Shown: one piece after another, positions 1-6,720 of the stretch
Position numbering within the stretch: the first letter of the stretch is position 1
Layout: every line of letters begins with the position of its first letter
Source: JAWLGW01 sp964569055
Lineage (GTDB): Bacteria; Planctomycetota; J058
Assembly (NCBI GenBank): GCA_964569055.1
Contig: CAZMSZ010000227.1
Span: forward strand, 1 to 12,181
DNA length: 12,181 bases
Reading direction: 5' to 3'
Notes under the pieces: model-generated
What the model was told of the DNA's origin: nothing
What the model saw: the letters and a program-made list of their open reading frames with translations, nothing else
Database searches by the model: none
Position numbers and translations under genes: made by a program

Positions 1-91
1 CGTCGACCCAGGCCAGGCTGTCGAGGCAGGGCCCGAGCCGGTCGACCTCGTTGAAGGTGATGATGCAGGCGCTGACCGTGGGGCGGGTCAC
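1..91 (-). CDS. Family 2 glycosyltransferase, N-terminal fragment (runs off left edge)
   Basis: The first 30 codons are read from a GTG at 91 towards position 1. The translation begins VTRPTVSACIITFNEVDRLG and continues PCLDSLAWVD. This is the first beta-strand and helix of a GT-A fold family 2 glycosyltransferase. The hydrophobic strand followed by (T/F)NE is the usual nucleotide-sugar-binding start, and the later CLxSLxWVD matches the LPS-core/WaaE-like branch. The enzyme should transfer a sugar from a nucleotide donor to a glycan or lipid acceptor at the cytosolic membrane face. Donor and acceptor cannot be told from 30 residues. The catalytic DxD lies outside the window. No in-frame start lies upstream. 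The GTG sits 8 nt after a TATGCT hexamer, which suggests a leaderless mRNA. It is divergent from the lipoprotein gene at 186. Confidence 0.8.
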   Translation of the reverse strand, partial: MTRPTVSACIITFNEVDRLGPCLDSLAWVD

Positions 92-99
92 GGGCGCCG

Positions 100-105
100 A
101 GCATA
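100..105 (-). promoter_or_regulatory. Candidate -10 element (TATGCT) for the glycosyltransferase
   Basis: On the minus strand the hexamer TATGCT ends 8 nt before the GTG at 91. A transcript starting at the usual distance from a -10 box would begin at or next to the start codon, leaving no room for a Shine-Dalgarno site. No convincing -35 hexamer is visible at 16-18 nt spacing. The call rests on position and similarity only. Confidence 0.35.
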
Positions 106-172
106 ACCTCGGGCGCGTGCTTCCCCTGCCTGGACGGCCGACCAGCGCCGAGCGGCCCGCCGGGGCCCTTGC

Positions 173-178
173 TACGCT
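173..178 (+). promoter_or_regulatory. Candidate -10 element (TACGCT) for lipoprotein paralogue 1
   Basis: TACGCT ends 7 nt before the GTG at 186 and mirrors the arrangement on the opposite strand at 100-105. The two would make a divergent pair of leaderless promoters in under 100 bp. No clear -35 is seen. The site also supports choosing the GTG at 186 over upstream in-frame codons, which would overlap the divergent glycosyltransferase. Confidence 0.35.
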
Positions 179-185
179 CCGGGAC

Positions 186-779
186 GTGGAGCCGCTTCGC
201 CCTGAAGATCGACTGGACGATTGTGCGGCCGTAGCGCACGCGGCGCGCCGAGCTCGCGTCAGGCGCGCTTGGCTGCTGGTCGTCGCGCTCCTCGTCGCGT
301 GCCGCGCGGCGCCGGGCTCTCCGACGGTCCGCGAGGCCGCGCCGGTCCCAGACCAGACGCGTGACCTCGAGGGACCCGAGGCCGAGGCGGGCCGGCCACC
401 GCGCGCGGACGCGGTCTGGCGCTCCACGTCCGCCGAATCGCTCGACTCCCTGTGGGAGCGGCTCCGCGCCGCCGGGCTCGACGCGCCCTCCCAGCCGGCA
501 CCCGGCCAGCAGCTCGGCTCGCAGCTCCAGGAGCTCGACCGCCCAGTGACACGTCTCTATGCGTGTCACGACGTGCTCCCGACCCTGCGCGGCCGCCTCG
601 ACGCGCAGCAGCCCGTGGCCAGCGAGACCCTCGTCGAGCTGATGTTCCGCACCGCCCCGTCGATCACCTCCGTGGTGGTCGCCAGCGGCTACCTGCTCGT
701 GGGTGCCTCCGAGCCGGACCATGCGCGCGTGGAGGACCTGCTGCGACGCCTCCGCAGGCTGCCGCGCCCGGCCGACTGA
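186..779 (+). CDS. Putative lipoprotein, tandem paralogue 1 of 3
   Basis: 197 residues from GTG 186. The frame is open back to TTG 51, but that would overlap the divergent glycosyltransferase. After a long n-region (about 28 residues with an RRARVRR cluster) comes a hydrophobic core and lipobox LVAC at Cys39, so the product is probably a lipid-anchored envelope protein. The mature part shares a pattern with the next two genes: LW..L.A.GL, then LG..L.EL, then Y-x-C-x-D (here YACHD), and a C-terminal YLLVG...H.RVEDLLRRLR segment. The last segment looks like the end of a secretin N0/N1-type beta-alpha unit, but the similarity is short. No enzymatic motif is seen and the function is unknown. An 11-bp palindrome (776-786) overlaps the stop. 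The true start is uncertain. Confidence 0.7.
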   Translation: MEPLRPEDRLDDCAAVAHAARRARVRRAWLLVVALLVACRAAPGSPTVREAAPVPDQTRDLEGPEAEAGRPPRADAVWRSTSAESLDSLWERLRAAGLDAPSQPAPGQQLGSQLQELDRPVTRLYACHDVLPTLRGRLDAQQPVASETLVELMFRTAPSITSVVVASGYLLVGASEPDHARVEDLLRRLRRLPRPAD

Positions 780-893
780 GACTCAGAGCGCGGCGCCCGA
801 TCCTTCGCAGCCGTCGCCGGTTGCGTTCGGTGCCCGGGGGGTGACGGGTGCGTGACGCCCTTCGGGAGGATCGCCCCCAGGAACGGCGGCGCC

Positions 894-1526
894 ATGACGC
901 GTGTTGGCCTCGCGATCGCAGTCCTGCTGGGCGGGTGCCGCGCCGCGCCCACTCCGGCCGCCGAGGTGCGATCGCGCGCGCCCGCGGACGCCCCTGCCCC
1001 CGAGGTGTCACCGCGCGAGCTCGACCTCGTGCTCGGCGACGTGTCCTGGTGCGGTGGTCTTGGAAATCGGCGGCCCCCGCTCCAGGGGCGCACGGCCGAC
1101 GAGCTGTGGGCCGAGCTCCTGGCCGCGGGGCTGGAGCCGTGGGCGCGGCTCCCCGCCGAGCCGCACGAGCTCGGGGCCGAGCTCCGCGAGCTGGGCGAGC
1201 GCGACCGCTGGACCGAGACGTACGAGTGCGGCGACCTGCTGGTCGACGCCTCGGTCGGCTGGTCAAGGGCGCTGCCCTCGCTCCTCGCCGCGGAGCTCCT
1301 GCAGGCGCTCCTGCTCCAGGCGCTGCCCAGCGCCGACCCGGCCGACCTGGAGGTGCTCGGCGCGACCGGTCAGCTGGCCGTGCAGGGCGACGGGCGCGAG
1401 CACGGGCGGGTGCGCGACCTGCTGCGGCGGCTGCGCGTGCTCCTGCAGGCGGGCGGTGGTTGGGAGAAGGGGCGCGTGACCGCGCGCGCGGAGCGATCGT
1501 CTGCCGTCAAGGAGCGGGGCCCATGA
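894..1526 (+). CDS. Putative lipoprotein, tandem paralogue 2 of 3
   Basis: 210 residues from ATG 894. The signal peptide is short and clean, MTRVGLAIAVLLGGC, with lipobox Cys15. A GTG at 852 is in frame, but it would bury this signal behind 14 extra residues. An AGGA lies about 15 nt upstream of the ATG, so the ribosome site is weak. The mature protein has the family pattern DELWAELLAAGLE, HELGAELREL, YECGDLL, then a Leu-rich segment and HGRVRDLLRRLR near the C-terminus. Between the YxCxD and C-terminal blocks it carries about 20 residues more than paralogue 1. The stop overlaps the next gene's ATG, which indicates translational coupling. Function unknown; an envelope role is inferred only from the lipobox. 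Confidence 0.75.
   Translation: MTRVGLAIAVLLGGCRAAPTPAAEVRSRAPADAPAPEVSPRELDLVLGDVSWCGGLGNRRPPLQGRTADELWAELLAAGLEPWARLPAEPHELGAELRELGERDRWTETYECGDLLVDASVGWSRALPSLLAAELLQALLLQALPSADPADLEVLGATGQLAVQGDGREHGRVRDLLRRLRVLLQAGGGWEKGRVTARAERSSAVKERGP
1509..1514 (+). promoter_or_regulatory. Shine-Dalgarno AAGGAG that sets the start of lipoprotein paralogue 3
   Basis: AAGGAG lies 8 nt before the ATG at 1523, inside the last codons of paralogue 2. It fixes the start of paralogue 3 at the ATGA overlap rather than at upstream in-frame codons, which would read through the preceding gene. Confidence 0.6.
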
Positions 1527-2029
1527 CCCGAGCAGCGCTGGGGATCGCGCTGCTGCTGGCCGCCTGCGGGGCGCCGGGTCCGTCCCCAGCGCCACCTGGC
1601 GAGGTGTTGCGTCCGGCGCCCGCGATACCGTGGGAGCAGACCGTCGAGGGCGAGGTCCGGACGTTCCCGCGGCTGTTGCGACTCGCGCACGCGGACGAGC
1701 TCTGGGCGCGGCTGGTCGCGAGCGGGCTCGAGCTCCCCGCGGATTCGCGCGAGCTCGGCCTCGCCCTGCGCGAGCTCCCCGGGGAGCCGCGGCTCGAGAG
1801 CTACGGCTGCCGCGACCTCGGGCTCGGGCCCCAGGTGTATGGCCACGGCGACCGCCCCGATCCGGCCCTGGCCGAGGAGACCTTGTACGAGCTGGCGCGC
1901 CGCTGCGTCCCCGGCGCCACCCTCGGCGTGCGCCCCTCGTATCTGATCGTGAGGGGCGACGACCACCAGCAGGCGAGGGTGCGCGACCTGCTGGACCGGC
2001 TGCGCGCGCTGCTGCCCACGCTCCGCTGA
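1523..2029 (+). CDS. Putative lipoprotein, tandem paralogue 3 of 3
   Basis: 168 residues. The start is set by AAGGAG 8 nt upstream and by the ATGA overlap with paralogue 2. The signal MTRAALGIALLLAAC has lipobox Cys15 and closely resembles that of paralogue 2. The mature protein keeps all family blocks: DELWARLVASGLEL, RELGLALREL, YGCRDL, and a C-terminal YLIVRG followed by RVRDLLDRLR. It is the shortest of the three because the Pro-rich linker after the lipidated Cys is shorter. The second conserved Cys (YxCxD) is present in all three and could pair with a partner or bind a ligand; that is inference. It ends 17 nt before a convergent gene. Confidence 0.78.
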   Translation: MTRAALGIALLLAACGAPGPSPAPPGEVLRPAPAIPWEQTVEGEVRTFPRLLRLAHADELWARLVASGLELPADSRELGLALRELPGEPRLESYGCRDLGLGPQVYGHGDRPDPALAEETLYELARRCVPGATLGVRPSYLIVRGDDHQQARVRDLLDRLRALLPTLR

Positions 2030-2051
2030 GCGGGCCGCGGCCGAGCTCAGC
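2025..2051. terminator. Hairpin shared by two convergent stop codons
   Basis: A 7-bp inverted repeat GCTGAGC/GCTCAGC flanks an inner palindrome GGCCGCGGCC. It spans the TGA of lipoprotein 3 and the TGA of the convergent dehydrogenase. It is symmetrical, so it could stop transcription from both sides. There is no T-tract on either strand, so intrinsic termination is not certain. Confidence 0.35.
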
Positions 2052-3027
2052 CCTTCGCGGCCAGCGGCGGGGTCGCGGCCAGCAGCTCCTCGAGGTGGCC
2101 CGTCGGCAGCTTCAGCGCGCGGCCCTCGTCGATGTAGGTCTGCATCATGTAGCGGGTCTGGTCGCCCACCTTGGTGAAGTGGTAGCGGAGGTAGGGCTCG
2201 AGCGGCAGCGGCACGAACATGGGCGCGGCGCACAGGAGTGGGCGCATGACCCAGCTCTGGGTCGCGGCGCGCAGGGCGAGGTCGGGCGTCGCGCCGCGCC
2301 GCTTGGCGACCACCTGCTGCGCCTCGCGCGAGGCCGCGCCCGCCAGGCGCAGCGCCGGGCTCTTGCGCAGGCGCGCGAACGACCAGTCCTCCATTTCGAG
2401 CGCGCACAGGTGCGGCATGAGCAGCGCCGAGCCGAACGCGCCCTGGATCGCGGCGTCGGCCACGCGCTTGGCGGGGCAGCCGCCCGCCTTGAGCCCGTTC
2501 ACCACGGGGTCGACCTTGGCGCGCTCGCCGGCGGGGCTGCTGAAGGGGCTCGGCGTGAACGGCGGGAACCAGTACGCGACCCCCGGCTCGGGGAGCTGCT
2601 CGTCGGGGAGCGGCGCCTGGTAGCTGATCAGCGCGATCAACCCCTGCACCACCCGCTCGCGCGGGAAGCCCTGCGCCTCGATGTGCTCGAGCGAGCCGAG
2701 GCCGGGCTGCAGGCTGACCAGGGTCGCCTCGGGCGGGAGCACGTCCAAGAACGGCTTCAGCCACGGGTCGAGCAGCTGGGTCGCCGAGACGCACAGCCAC
2801 ACCTGGTCCCAGGCCTTGAGCCGGACCTCGTCGGGGCTGGAGTACACGCCGAACCCCTCGAACCGGACCGGCGCGCGGCCCTTGTTCAAGGGATAGAGGG
2901 TGTAGCCGCGCTCGGCCGCCGGGCGGTGCTTCTCCTTGACGAAGAAGCTCACGTCAGCGCCGCCGAGCTGGAGGTGACGGCCGTAGACCAGGCCGACCGC
3001 GCCCGCGCCCACCAGCAGAGCCTTCAT
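2047..3027 (-). CDS. Ketopantoate reductase-like NAD(P)-dependent dehydrogenase
   Basis: 326 residues from ATG 3027, with GGAG about 13 nt upstream. The N-terminus MKALLVGAGAVGLVYGRHL is a Rossmann dinucleotide fold with GAGAVG at residues 7-12, as in the PanE/ApbA family, and the length fits that family (about 300). PanE reduces 2-dehydropantoate to pantoate with NADPH in coenzyme A synthesis. The C-terminal half is mainly helical but diverged. In the helix where PanE has its Lys and Asn I read GAFGSALLMPHLCAL, and I cannot place the usual catalytic Lys or substrate-binding Asn. I therefore call the fold with confidence but not the substrate. No pantothenate or amino-acid genes are nearby. 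It may be a paralogue acting on another 2-oxoacid. Confidence 0.75.
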   Translation of the reverse strand: MKALLVGAGAVGLVYGRHLQLGGADVSFFVKEKHRPAAERGYTLYPLNKGRAPVRFEGFGVYSSPDEVRLKAWDQVWLCVSATQLLDPWLKPFLDVLPPEATLVSLQPGLGSLEHIEAQGFPRERVVQGLIALISYQAPLPDEQLPEPGVAYWFPPFTPSPFSSPAGERAKVDPVVNGLKAGGCPAKRVADAAIQGAFGSALLMPHLCALEMEDWSFARLRKSPALRLAGAASREAQQVVAKRRGATPDLALRAATQSWVMRPLLCAAPMFVPLPLEPYLRYHFTKVGDQTRYMMQTYIDEGRALKLPTGHLEELLAATPPLAAKG

Positions 3028-3049
3028 GCTCGTTCGACTCCAAAGGGAC

Positions 3050-3077
3050 AGGGGCGGCGCCCGCAGGCGCCGCCCCT
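3050..3077 (-). terminator. Perfect 12-bp GC hairpin between Kelch and dehydrogenase genes
   Basis: AGGGGCGGCGCC and its exact complement are separated by a 4-nt loop (CGCA). It lies after the Kelch gene stop (3112) and before the dehydrogenase start (3027) on the minus strand. The downstream tract on that strand is TGTCCCTTTGG, a poor U-run. It is the expected position for a terminator of the Kelch gene, or an attenuator before the dehydrogenase. Confidence 0.55.
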
Positions 3078-3111
3078 AGAGGGAAGAGGGAGGATTCGTG
3101 GCTCGCGCGGC

Positions 3112-4827
3112 CTACTGGCGGACGAAGACCTCGGCGCTGGCGAGGGCCTGGCCGTCGAAGCCCTTGAGGCTGGTCGCGGCGCCGACCGTGCCGCCGATCA
3201 CCAGGATCCGGCCGTCCTTGAGCTTGGTCGCGGTGAAGGCGTTGCGGGCGGCCGAGAGCTTGTAGGCGGTCTGCGAGAGGGTCTTGCTGTCGGCGCTCCA
3301 GACCTCGACGGTGTCCAGCTCGTTGCTGCCGTTGGTCCCGCCGATCACCAGGGCGTCGGTGCGGTCGAGGACCACCTCGCAGCCGGTGCGGGCCTGCTTG
3401 AGGTCACCGACGGGGCTCCACTGGCCGGTCGCCGAGTCGAACAGCTCGAGCGAGGAGTGGATCTGGTTCGGGTCGTGGCCGCCGGCGATCAGGACCTGCC
3501 GCGGGGTGACCAGCTCGGCCGCGTGGCTCATGCGGGCCACGTTGAGCGCGCCCTGACCCTCGCTCTTCTTGTTGCGGATCACCTCGGAGCCGCCGGACAT
3601 CTTGAGCTTGGGCTTGATCAGGCCGAACAGCCAGCCGCCCTCGTAGCGGTTGCCGCCGGCGAGCAGGATCCCGGTGCCGCCCTCGATCGCGGTGGCCGTG
3701 TGGTTCATACGGCCCTCCTTGGTCTTGAGGCGGCTGAAGATCCCGCCGATCTTCTCGAAGGCCTTCTTGGCCGGGTCGTAGATCTCGACCGGCGACTGGG
3801 TCTTGTGCTTCGACCACCACGAGTCGTTGTAGCCGCCCGCGATCATGACCCGGCCGTCGTCCATGACGGTGGCCGTGTGCGAGTGCCGCGGATACTGCAT
3901 GTCGCCGACGCGGGTGAAGGTGTTGTCGGCCGGGTTGAACAGGAACGCGCTCTCGAGCGTGTCGACCTTCTCGCTGCCCAGGCCGAACAGCCCCTTCTTC
4001 TCCACGCCGAACCCGCCGCAGATCAGGACGGTGCCGTCCTGGAGCTTGACCGCGGTGGAGTCGATGAACCGGACCGCGATGCTGCCGCGCTTCATGCGGC
4101 CGAGCTCGCCGCTGAGGTCGGAGACCAGCGTGAAGCTCTGGGTGGTCGGGTCGTAGAGCTCGGCCTCGGCCACGAAGTTCTTGGCGCTGGTCCCGCCGGC
4201 CACGCCGCCGACGATCAGCACGCGCCCGTCGTCGAGCAGGATCGAGCTGTGGCCGCCGCGAGCGATCGTGAGGTTACCGGCCGGCATGAAGCCCGACTGC
4301 AGCGCGCCGGCGACGTCGACCGGGGCGGGGGCGGGGCGGATCACACCCTCCCGGGCGCCCTTGACCGAGGCGGTCAGCGAGACGTTGAGGCCCGAGGCCG
4401 CGCCCGGCTGGGTGAACGCGAGGTCGAACGGGTCGCTGACGCGGAGGATCGGCCGGTCGCCGAGCACCACGTCGAGCTGGGCGCTCGTGGCGCCGTTCTG
4501 CATGGTGGCGCCGAGCCCGAAGCTGTCGCCCGCCACCGCCAGCCGCAGCTCGGCGTGGGGGTCGACCGCCGCCTGCAGCGGCTCGATCTCGGCGTCGAAG
4601 CTCAGGACGACCCGGTCGCCCTTGCTCAGCATGTTGTTCTGATCGACGTCGATGAACTCGGCCTTGGTGAGCTCGGGCCCGGGGCCGCCGGGGTTGTTGT
4701 TGTTGTTCGACGTGATCGGCGCGCCGGTCGACGCGCGGTTGGAGCCGCCGCCGCTCTCACTGCAGCCAGCGGTGGTCGCAGCGAGCACGGCAAGAACGAG
4801 AGCGTAACGGTTGTAGCCGAATCCCAT
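3112..4827 (-). CDS. Kelch-repeat lipoprotein (seven-blade beta-propeller)
   Basis: 571 residues from ATG 4827, preceded by AGAGGA at 4 nt spacing. The frame is open to 4971, but the signal peptide and ribosome site favour 4827. The signal sequence ends LAATTAGC with the lipid Cys at 22. A Ser/Gly/Asn linker follows, including five AAC-encoded Asn at 41-45. Residues about 53-170 form a beta-rich domain with an acidic FIDVDQNN stretch and GDRVVLSF. Seven Kelch repeats follow. Their di-Gly pairs are at 207, 271, 331, 391, 449, 496 and 545, typically as (H/N)xxTAxxxxDGRVxIxGG followed by (E/V)xYDP. Seven blades would close one propeller, the expected ligand- or protein-binding scaffold. No catalytic residues of galactose-oxidase type are evident. 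The ligand is unknown. Such proteins are common in large-genome environmental bacteria. Confidence 0.88.
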   Translation of the reverse strand: MGFGYNRYALVLAVLAATTAGCSESGGGSNRASTGAPITSNNNNNPGGPGPELTKAEFIDVDQNNMLSKGDRVVLSFDAEIEPLQAAVDPHAELRLAVAGDSFGLGATMQNGATSAQLDVVLGDRPILRVSDPFDLAFTQPGAASGLNVSLTASVKGAREGVIRPAPAPVDVAGALQSGFMPAGNLTIARGGHSSILLDDGRVLIVGGVAGGTSAKNFVAEAELYDPTTQSFTLVSDLSGELGRMKRGSIAVRFIDSTAVKLQDGTVLICGGFGVEKKGLFGLGSEKVDTLESAFLFNPADNTFTRVGDMQYPRHSHTATVMDDGRVMIAGGYNDSWWSKHKTQSPVEIYDPAKKAFEKIGGIFSRLKTKEGRMNHTATAIEGGTGILLAGGNRYEGGWLFGLIKPKLKMSGGSEVIRNKKSEGQGALNVARMSHAAELVTPRQVLIAGGHDPNQIHSSLELFDSATGQWSPVGDLKQARTGCEVVLDRTDALVIGGTNGSNELDTVEVWSADSKTLSQTAYKLSAARNAFTATKLKDGRILVIGGTVGAATSLKGFDGQALASAEVFVRQ

Positions 4828-5021
4828 GGTGTCCTCTTCCCTGCTTGGCCTGGCTGTCCCGGGCCGGCCGAAGCGTTGGTGTCGTTGAGGGCCTCCTGAG
4901 CACGGGTCGTGCCCAGACCGCGCGAGGCCCCGCCTGACGAGCGGGAAAGGACTTGGCGAGATCCGTCCCAAATTCCGGGCTCAGGCCGCGAGCCGAACCT
5001 GGGAAACGTCGCAGAAACGGC

Positions 5022-5057
5022 GCGAGCCCGGCGGGACGATTCGTCCGCCGGGCTCGC
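5022..5057. terminator. 13-bp GC hairpin with A- and T-rich flanks, candidate terminator
   Basis: The arms GCGAGCCCGGCGG and the exact complement enclose a 10-nt loop, in which ACG/CGT can pair further. On the plus strand ATTTTCGG follows. On the minus strand the stem is preceded by CCGAAAAT and followed by GCCGTTTCTG. It lies downstream of the minus-strand lipoprotein (stop at 5118), so it most likely ends that transcript before the Kelch gene. The U-run on that strand is short. Confidence 0.55.
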
Positions 5058-5072
5058 ATTTTCGGCTCAGGT

Positions 5073-5100
5073 GCGACGCCTCGGTGCGTGGAGGCGTTGC
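5073..5100. repeat. 10-bp hairpin just downstream of the 5118-5579 gene
   Basis: GCGACGCCTC pairs with GAGGCGTTGC (one G-T wobble) around an 8-nt loop. It is the first of two stem-loops met by a transcript leaving the lipoprotein gene at 5118; the second is the stronger one at 5022-5057. It may protect the 3' end or assist termination. Confidence 0.35.
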
Positions 5101-5117
5101 TATGGAATGACTTGCGG

Positions 5118-5579
5118 CTACTTGTCCCAAGCCTTCCGCGCGACGAGCTCGCCCTCGGGCGTCTCACGCGGCTGGACCTCGATCACGACCTCGGTGAACC
5201 GGTCGCCGAAGTCCTCGCGGATCCGCACCGAGCACTCCTCGGCGCCCTTGGTCAGCAGGATCTTGCGCGCCTTCATGCCGTAGACGAAGGCCGTCTTCCA
5301 GCCCTGCGCGGGCAGGTGGCGCAAGAAGAACTCCTGCGCCCGGTCCGCGCCGAGGTACTCGTCGCGCCGGTAGGTCAGCTCGAGCTGGCGGAACGCGCTC
5401 CGCTCGTGGCGACGGCTCTTGCCGCGGTCGAGCACGAACCCCTCGGGCACCGGCAGATCGGCGGCGAGGCTGCGCTCGGGCGGCTCGGGCTGCAGCGGCG
5501 GGGTCGGGGTGAAGTAGGCGCAGCCGCTCGAGAGGCCGAGGGCGGCGAAGATGATGAAGGTCGCGATCGGCCTGAGCAT
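5118..5579 (-). CDS. Small putative lipoprotein of unknown function
   Basis: 153 residues from ATG 5579, with GGAGGAG ending 4 nt upstream. The signal sequence MLRPIATFIIFAALGLSSGC has the lipid Cys at 20. A Pro-rich spacer follows, and then a single alpha/beta domain. It opens with LPVPEGFVLDRGKSRR, followed by a strand (RQLELTYRR), a helix ending FFLRHLPAQGWK, and strands around KILLTKGAEECSVRI and FTEVVIEVQP. The layout, in which a short polypeptide moves from a strand to a helix ending in (M/L)P..GW, resembles small lipoproteins I have seen in other environmental Gram-negatives. I cannot name the family. No catalytic motif is visible. It is divergent from the phosphodiesterase at 5682. 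Confidence 0.78.
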   Translation of the reverse strand: MLRPIATFIIFAALGLSSGCAYFTPTPPLQPEPPERSLAADLPVPEGFVLDRGKSRRHERSAFRQLELTYRRDEYLGADRAQEFFLRHLPAQGWKTAFVYGMKARKILLTKGAEECSVRIREDFGDRFTEVVIEVQPRETPEGELVARKAWDK

Positions 5580-5665
5580 GGGCTCCTCCTGACGGGGCGT
5601 GGGGCTCGCCCTCTCTTCGGTCGGGCACGGGCGTACGCTTGAGCCTGTGCTCGGAACGCGCCGGG

Positions 5666-5671
5666 TAGGAT
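5666..5671 (+). promoter_or_regulatory. Candidate -10 element (TAGGAT) for the phosphodiesterase
   Basis: TAGGAT ends 10 nt before the ATG at 5682, and there is no Shine-Dalgarno site in between. It overlaps an alternative in-frame ATG at 5670, which argues that 5682 is the real start. The arrangement resembles the sites at 100-105 and 173-178. A TTGAGC at 5639 is 21 nt away, too far for a standard -35. Confidence 0.35.
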
Positions 5672-5681
5672 GCGCCGCTGG

Positions 5682-6647
5682 ATGCCCGACGACCCGCCCC
5701 GCCCCCTGCTCGAGCTCGTCCGCCGCGTCCGCGACGTGGCGCTGCCCTCCCTGGTGGCGGCCCACCGCGGCGACTCGCAGAACGCCCCCGAGAACACGCT
5801 GGCCGCGGTGGCGCTCGCGATCGACCACGGCGCGACCCTGGTCGAGTTCGACGTGCGCGAGACCGCCGACGGCGACGTGGTGGTGATCCACGACGAGAAG
5901 GTCGACCGCACCTGCGACGGCCACGGCGAGGTGGCCCGGCTGCGCACCGCCGAGCTGCGCGAGCTGTCGGCGGGCGGCTGGTTCGCGCCGCGCTACCAGC
6001 AAGAGCGCGTGCCGCTGCTCGACGAGGTGCTCGACCTGTGCCGCGGGCGGGCGATCCCCCTGATCGAGGTCAAGAGCAAGCGCCGCCGCCACCCCCACAC
6101 CGGCGACAAGATCGCCGCCGCCCTGCAGCGTCACGGCCTCGAGGAGCGCGCCGTCGTGATTTGCCGCGAGGTGGCCCGGGTGCGCGAGGTGCAGGCCGCC
6201 TCGCCCGGGACCCAGGTCGCCTACCTGACCTACACCCCGCGTCAGGCCCGCGGCGTCCGCCGCCTGGCCGGGGTGGGCGGGGTGGACTGCTACTGGAAGA
6301 GCCTGTCGCTGGGCCTGGTGGAGGAGCTGCGCCGCGCGTCGCTGTTCCTCACCCCCTGGACCGTGAACCGCCAGCGCGACATGCACCGCCTGCTGCTGCT
6401 CGGGGTGGAGACGATCATTACCGACTGCCCCGTGACGCTCGCCGACGCGATCGAGGCGTTCGAGGTGGAGCAGGCCCGCGACCTGCGCCGGCGGATCCGC
6501 GCCGGCGAGCTCGACCTCGAGCTGGCCGCCGACCTGGCCGCCGGCGACGAGCCCTCCGACGAGCTGCCCCGCGGGCTGGAGCACGACTCCGAGCTCGATA
6601 TCGACGTCGACTGGCCCGAGGACCCCGACGCCGCCGAGGAGGGTTGA
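5682..6647 (+). CDS. Glycerophosphodiester phosphodiesterase family protein
   Basis: 321 residues from ATG 5682 (ATG 5670 is the alternative). It hydrolyses glycerophosphodiesters to glycerol-3-phosphate and an alcohol in a metal-dependent TIM barrel. The family motifs are in order: AHRGD with His28, PENT at 36-39, VEFDVRETADGDVVVIHD with metal ligands Glu55 and Asp57 and His70, then DRTCDGHG, and LIEVKSK with Glu129 and Lys131. The later TPWTVN and TDCP complete the barrel. No signal peptide is present, so it is probably cytosolic like UgpQ. After the barrel there is an extra tail of about 55 residues, first Arg-rich and then very acidic (about 15 Asp or Glu in the last 30), which is not part of the catalytic domain. 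It stands alone, divergent from a lipoprotein. Confidence 0.92.
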   Translation: MPDDPPRPLLELVRRVRDVALPSLVAAHRGDSQNAPENTLAAVALAIDHGATLVEFDVRETADGDVVVIHDEKVDRTCDGHGEVARLRTAELRELSAGGWFAPRYQQERVPLLDEVLDLCRGRAIPLIEVKSKRRRHPHTGDKIAAALQRHGLEERAVVICREVARVREVQAASPGTQVAYLTYTPRQARGVRRLAGVGGVDCYWKSLSLGLVEELRRASLFLTPWTVNRQRDMHRLLLLGVETIITDCPVTLADAIEAFEVEQARDLRRRIRAGELDLELAADLAAGDEPSDELPRGLEHDSELDIDVDWPEDPDAAEEG

Positions 6648-6675
6648 ACGAGTGTTAGGGACACGAGCCGAAGAC

Positions 6676-6720
6676 AACACGGAATAACGACGGCAACGCC
6701 AGAATCGCTATCGCTTCTCG
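6676..6720 (-). repeat. Solo copy of the fold-back element's terminal motif
   Basis: The core is CAACGCCAGA at 6694-6703 and TCGCTT at 6711-6716. An ungapped 23-nt alignment with the right end of the 7794-8115 element (read on its minus strand from 8080) has 19 matches and the same spacing. The left end of that element matches as well, at lower identity. The surrounding AT-rich string, unusual for this DNA, supports a relic or solo end. The outer limits are approximate. Confidence 0.45.

Noticed and set aside
51..185. Upstream extension of lipoprotein 1 to TTG 51
   Set aside because: It would overlap the start of the divergent glycosyltransferase and put about 83 residues before the lipobox Cys.
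1630..4899. A 1089-codon plus-strand open frame
   Set aside because: It runs antisense across the dehydrogenase and the Kelch gene and enters from another frame of lipoprotein 3. Its translation is low-complexity Arg/Ala/Gly/Glu without domains. Long antisense frames are expected when GC is this high.
4828..4971. Upstream extension of the Kelch protein to ATG 4971
   Set aside because: It would bury the signal peptide behind 48 residues. ATG 4827 has a good Shine-Dalgarno site.
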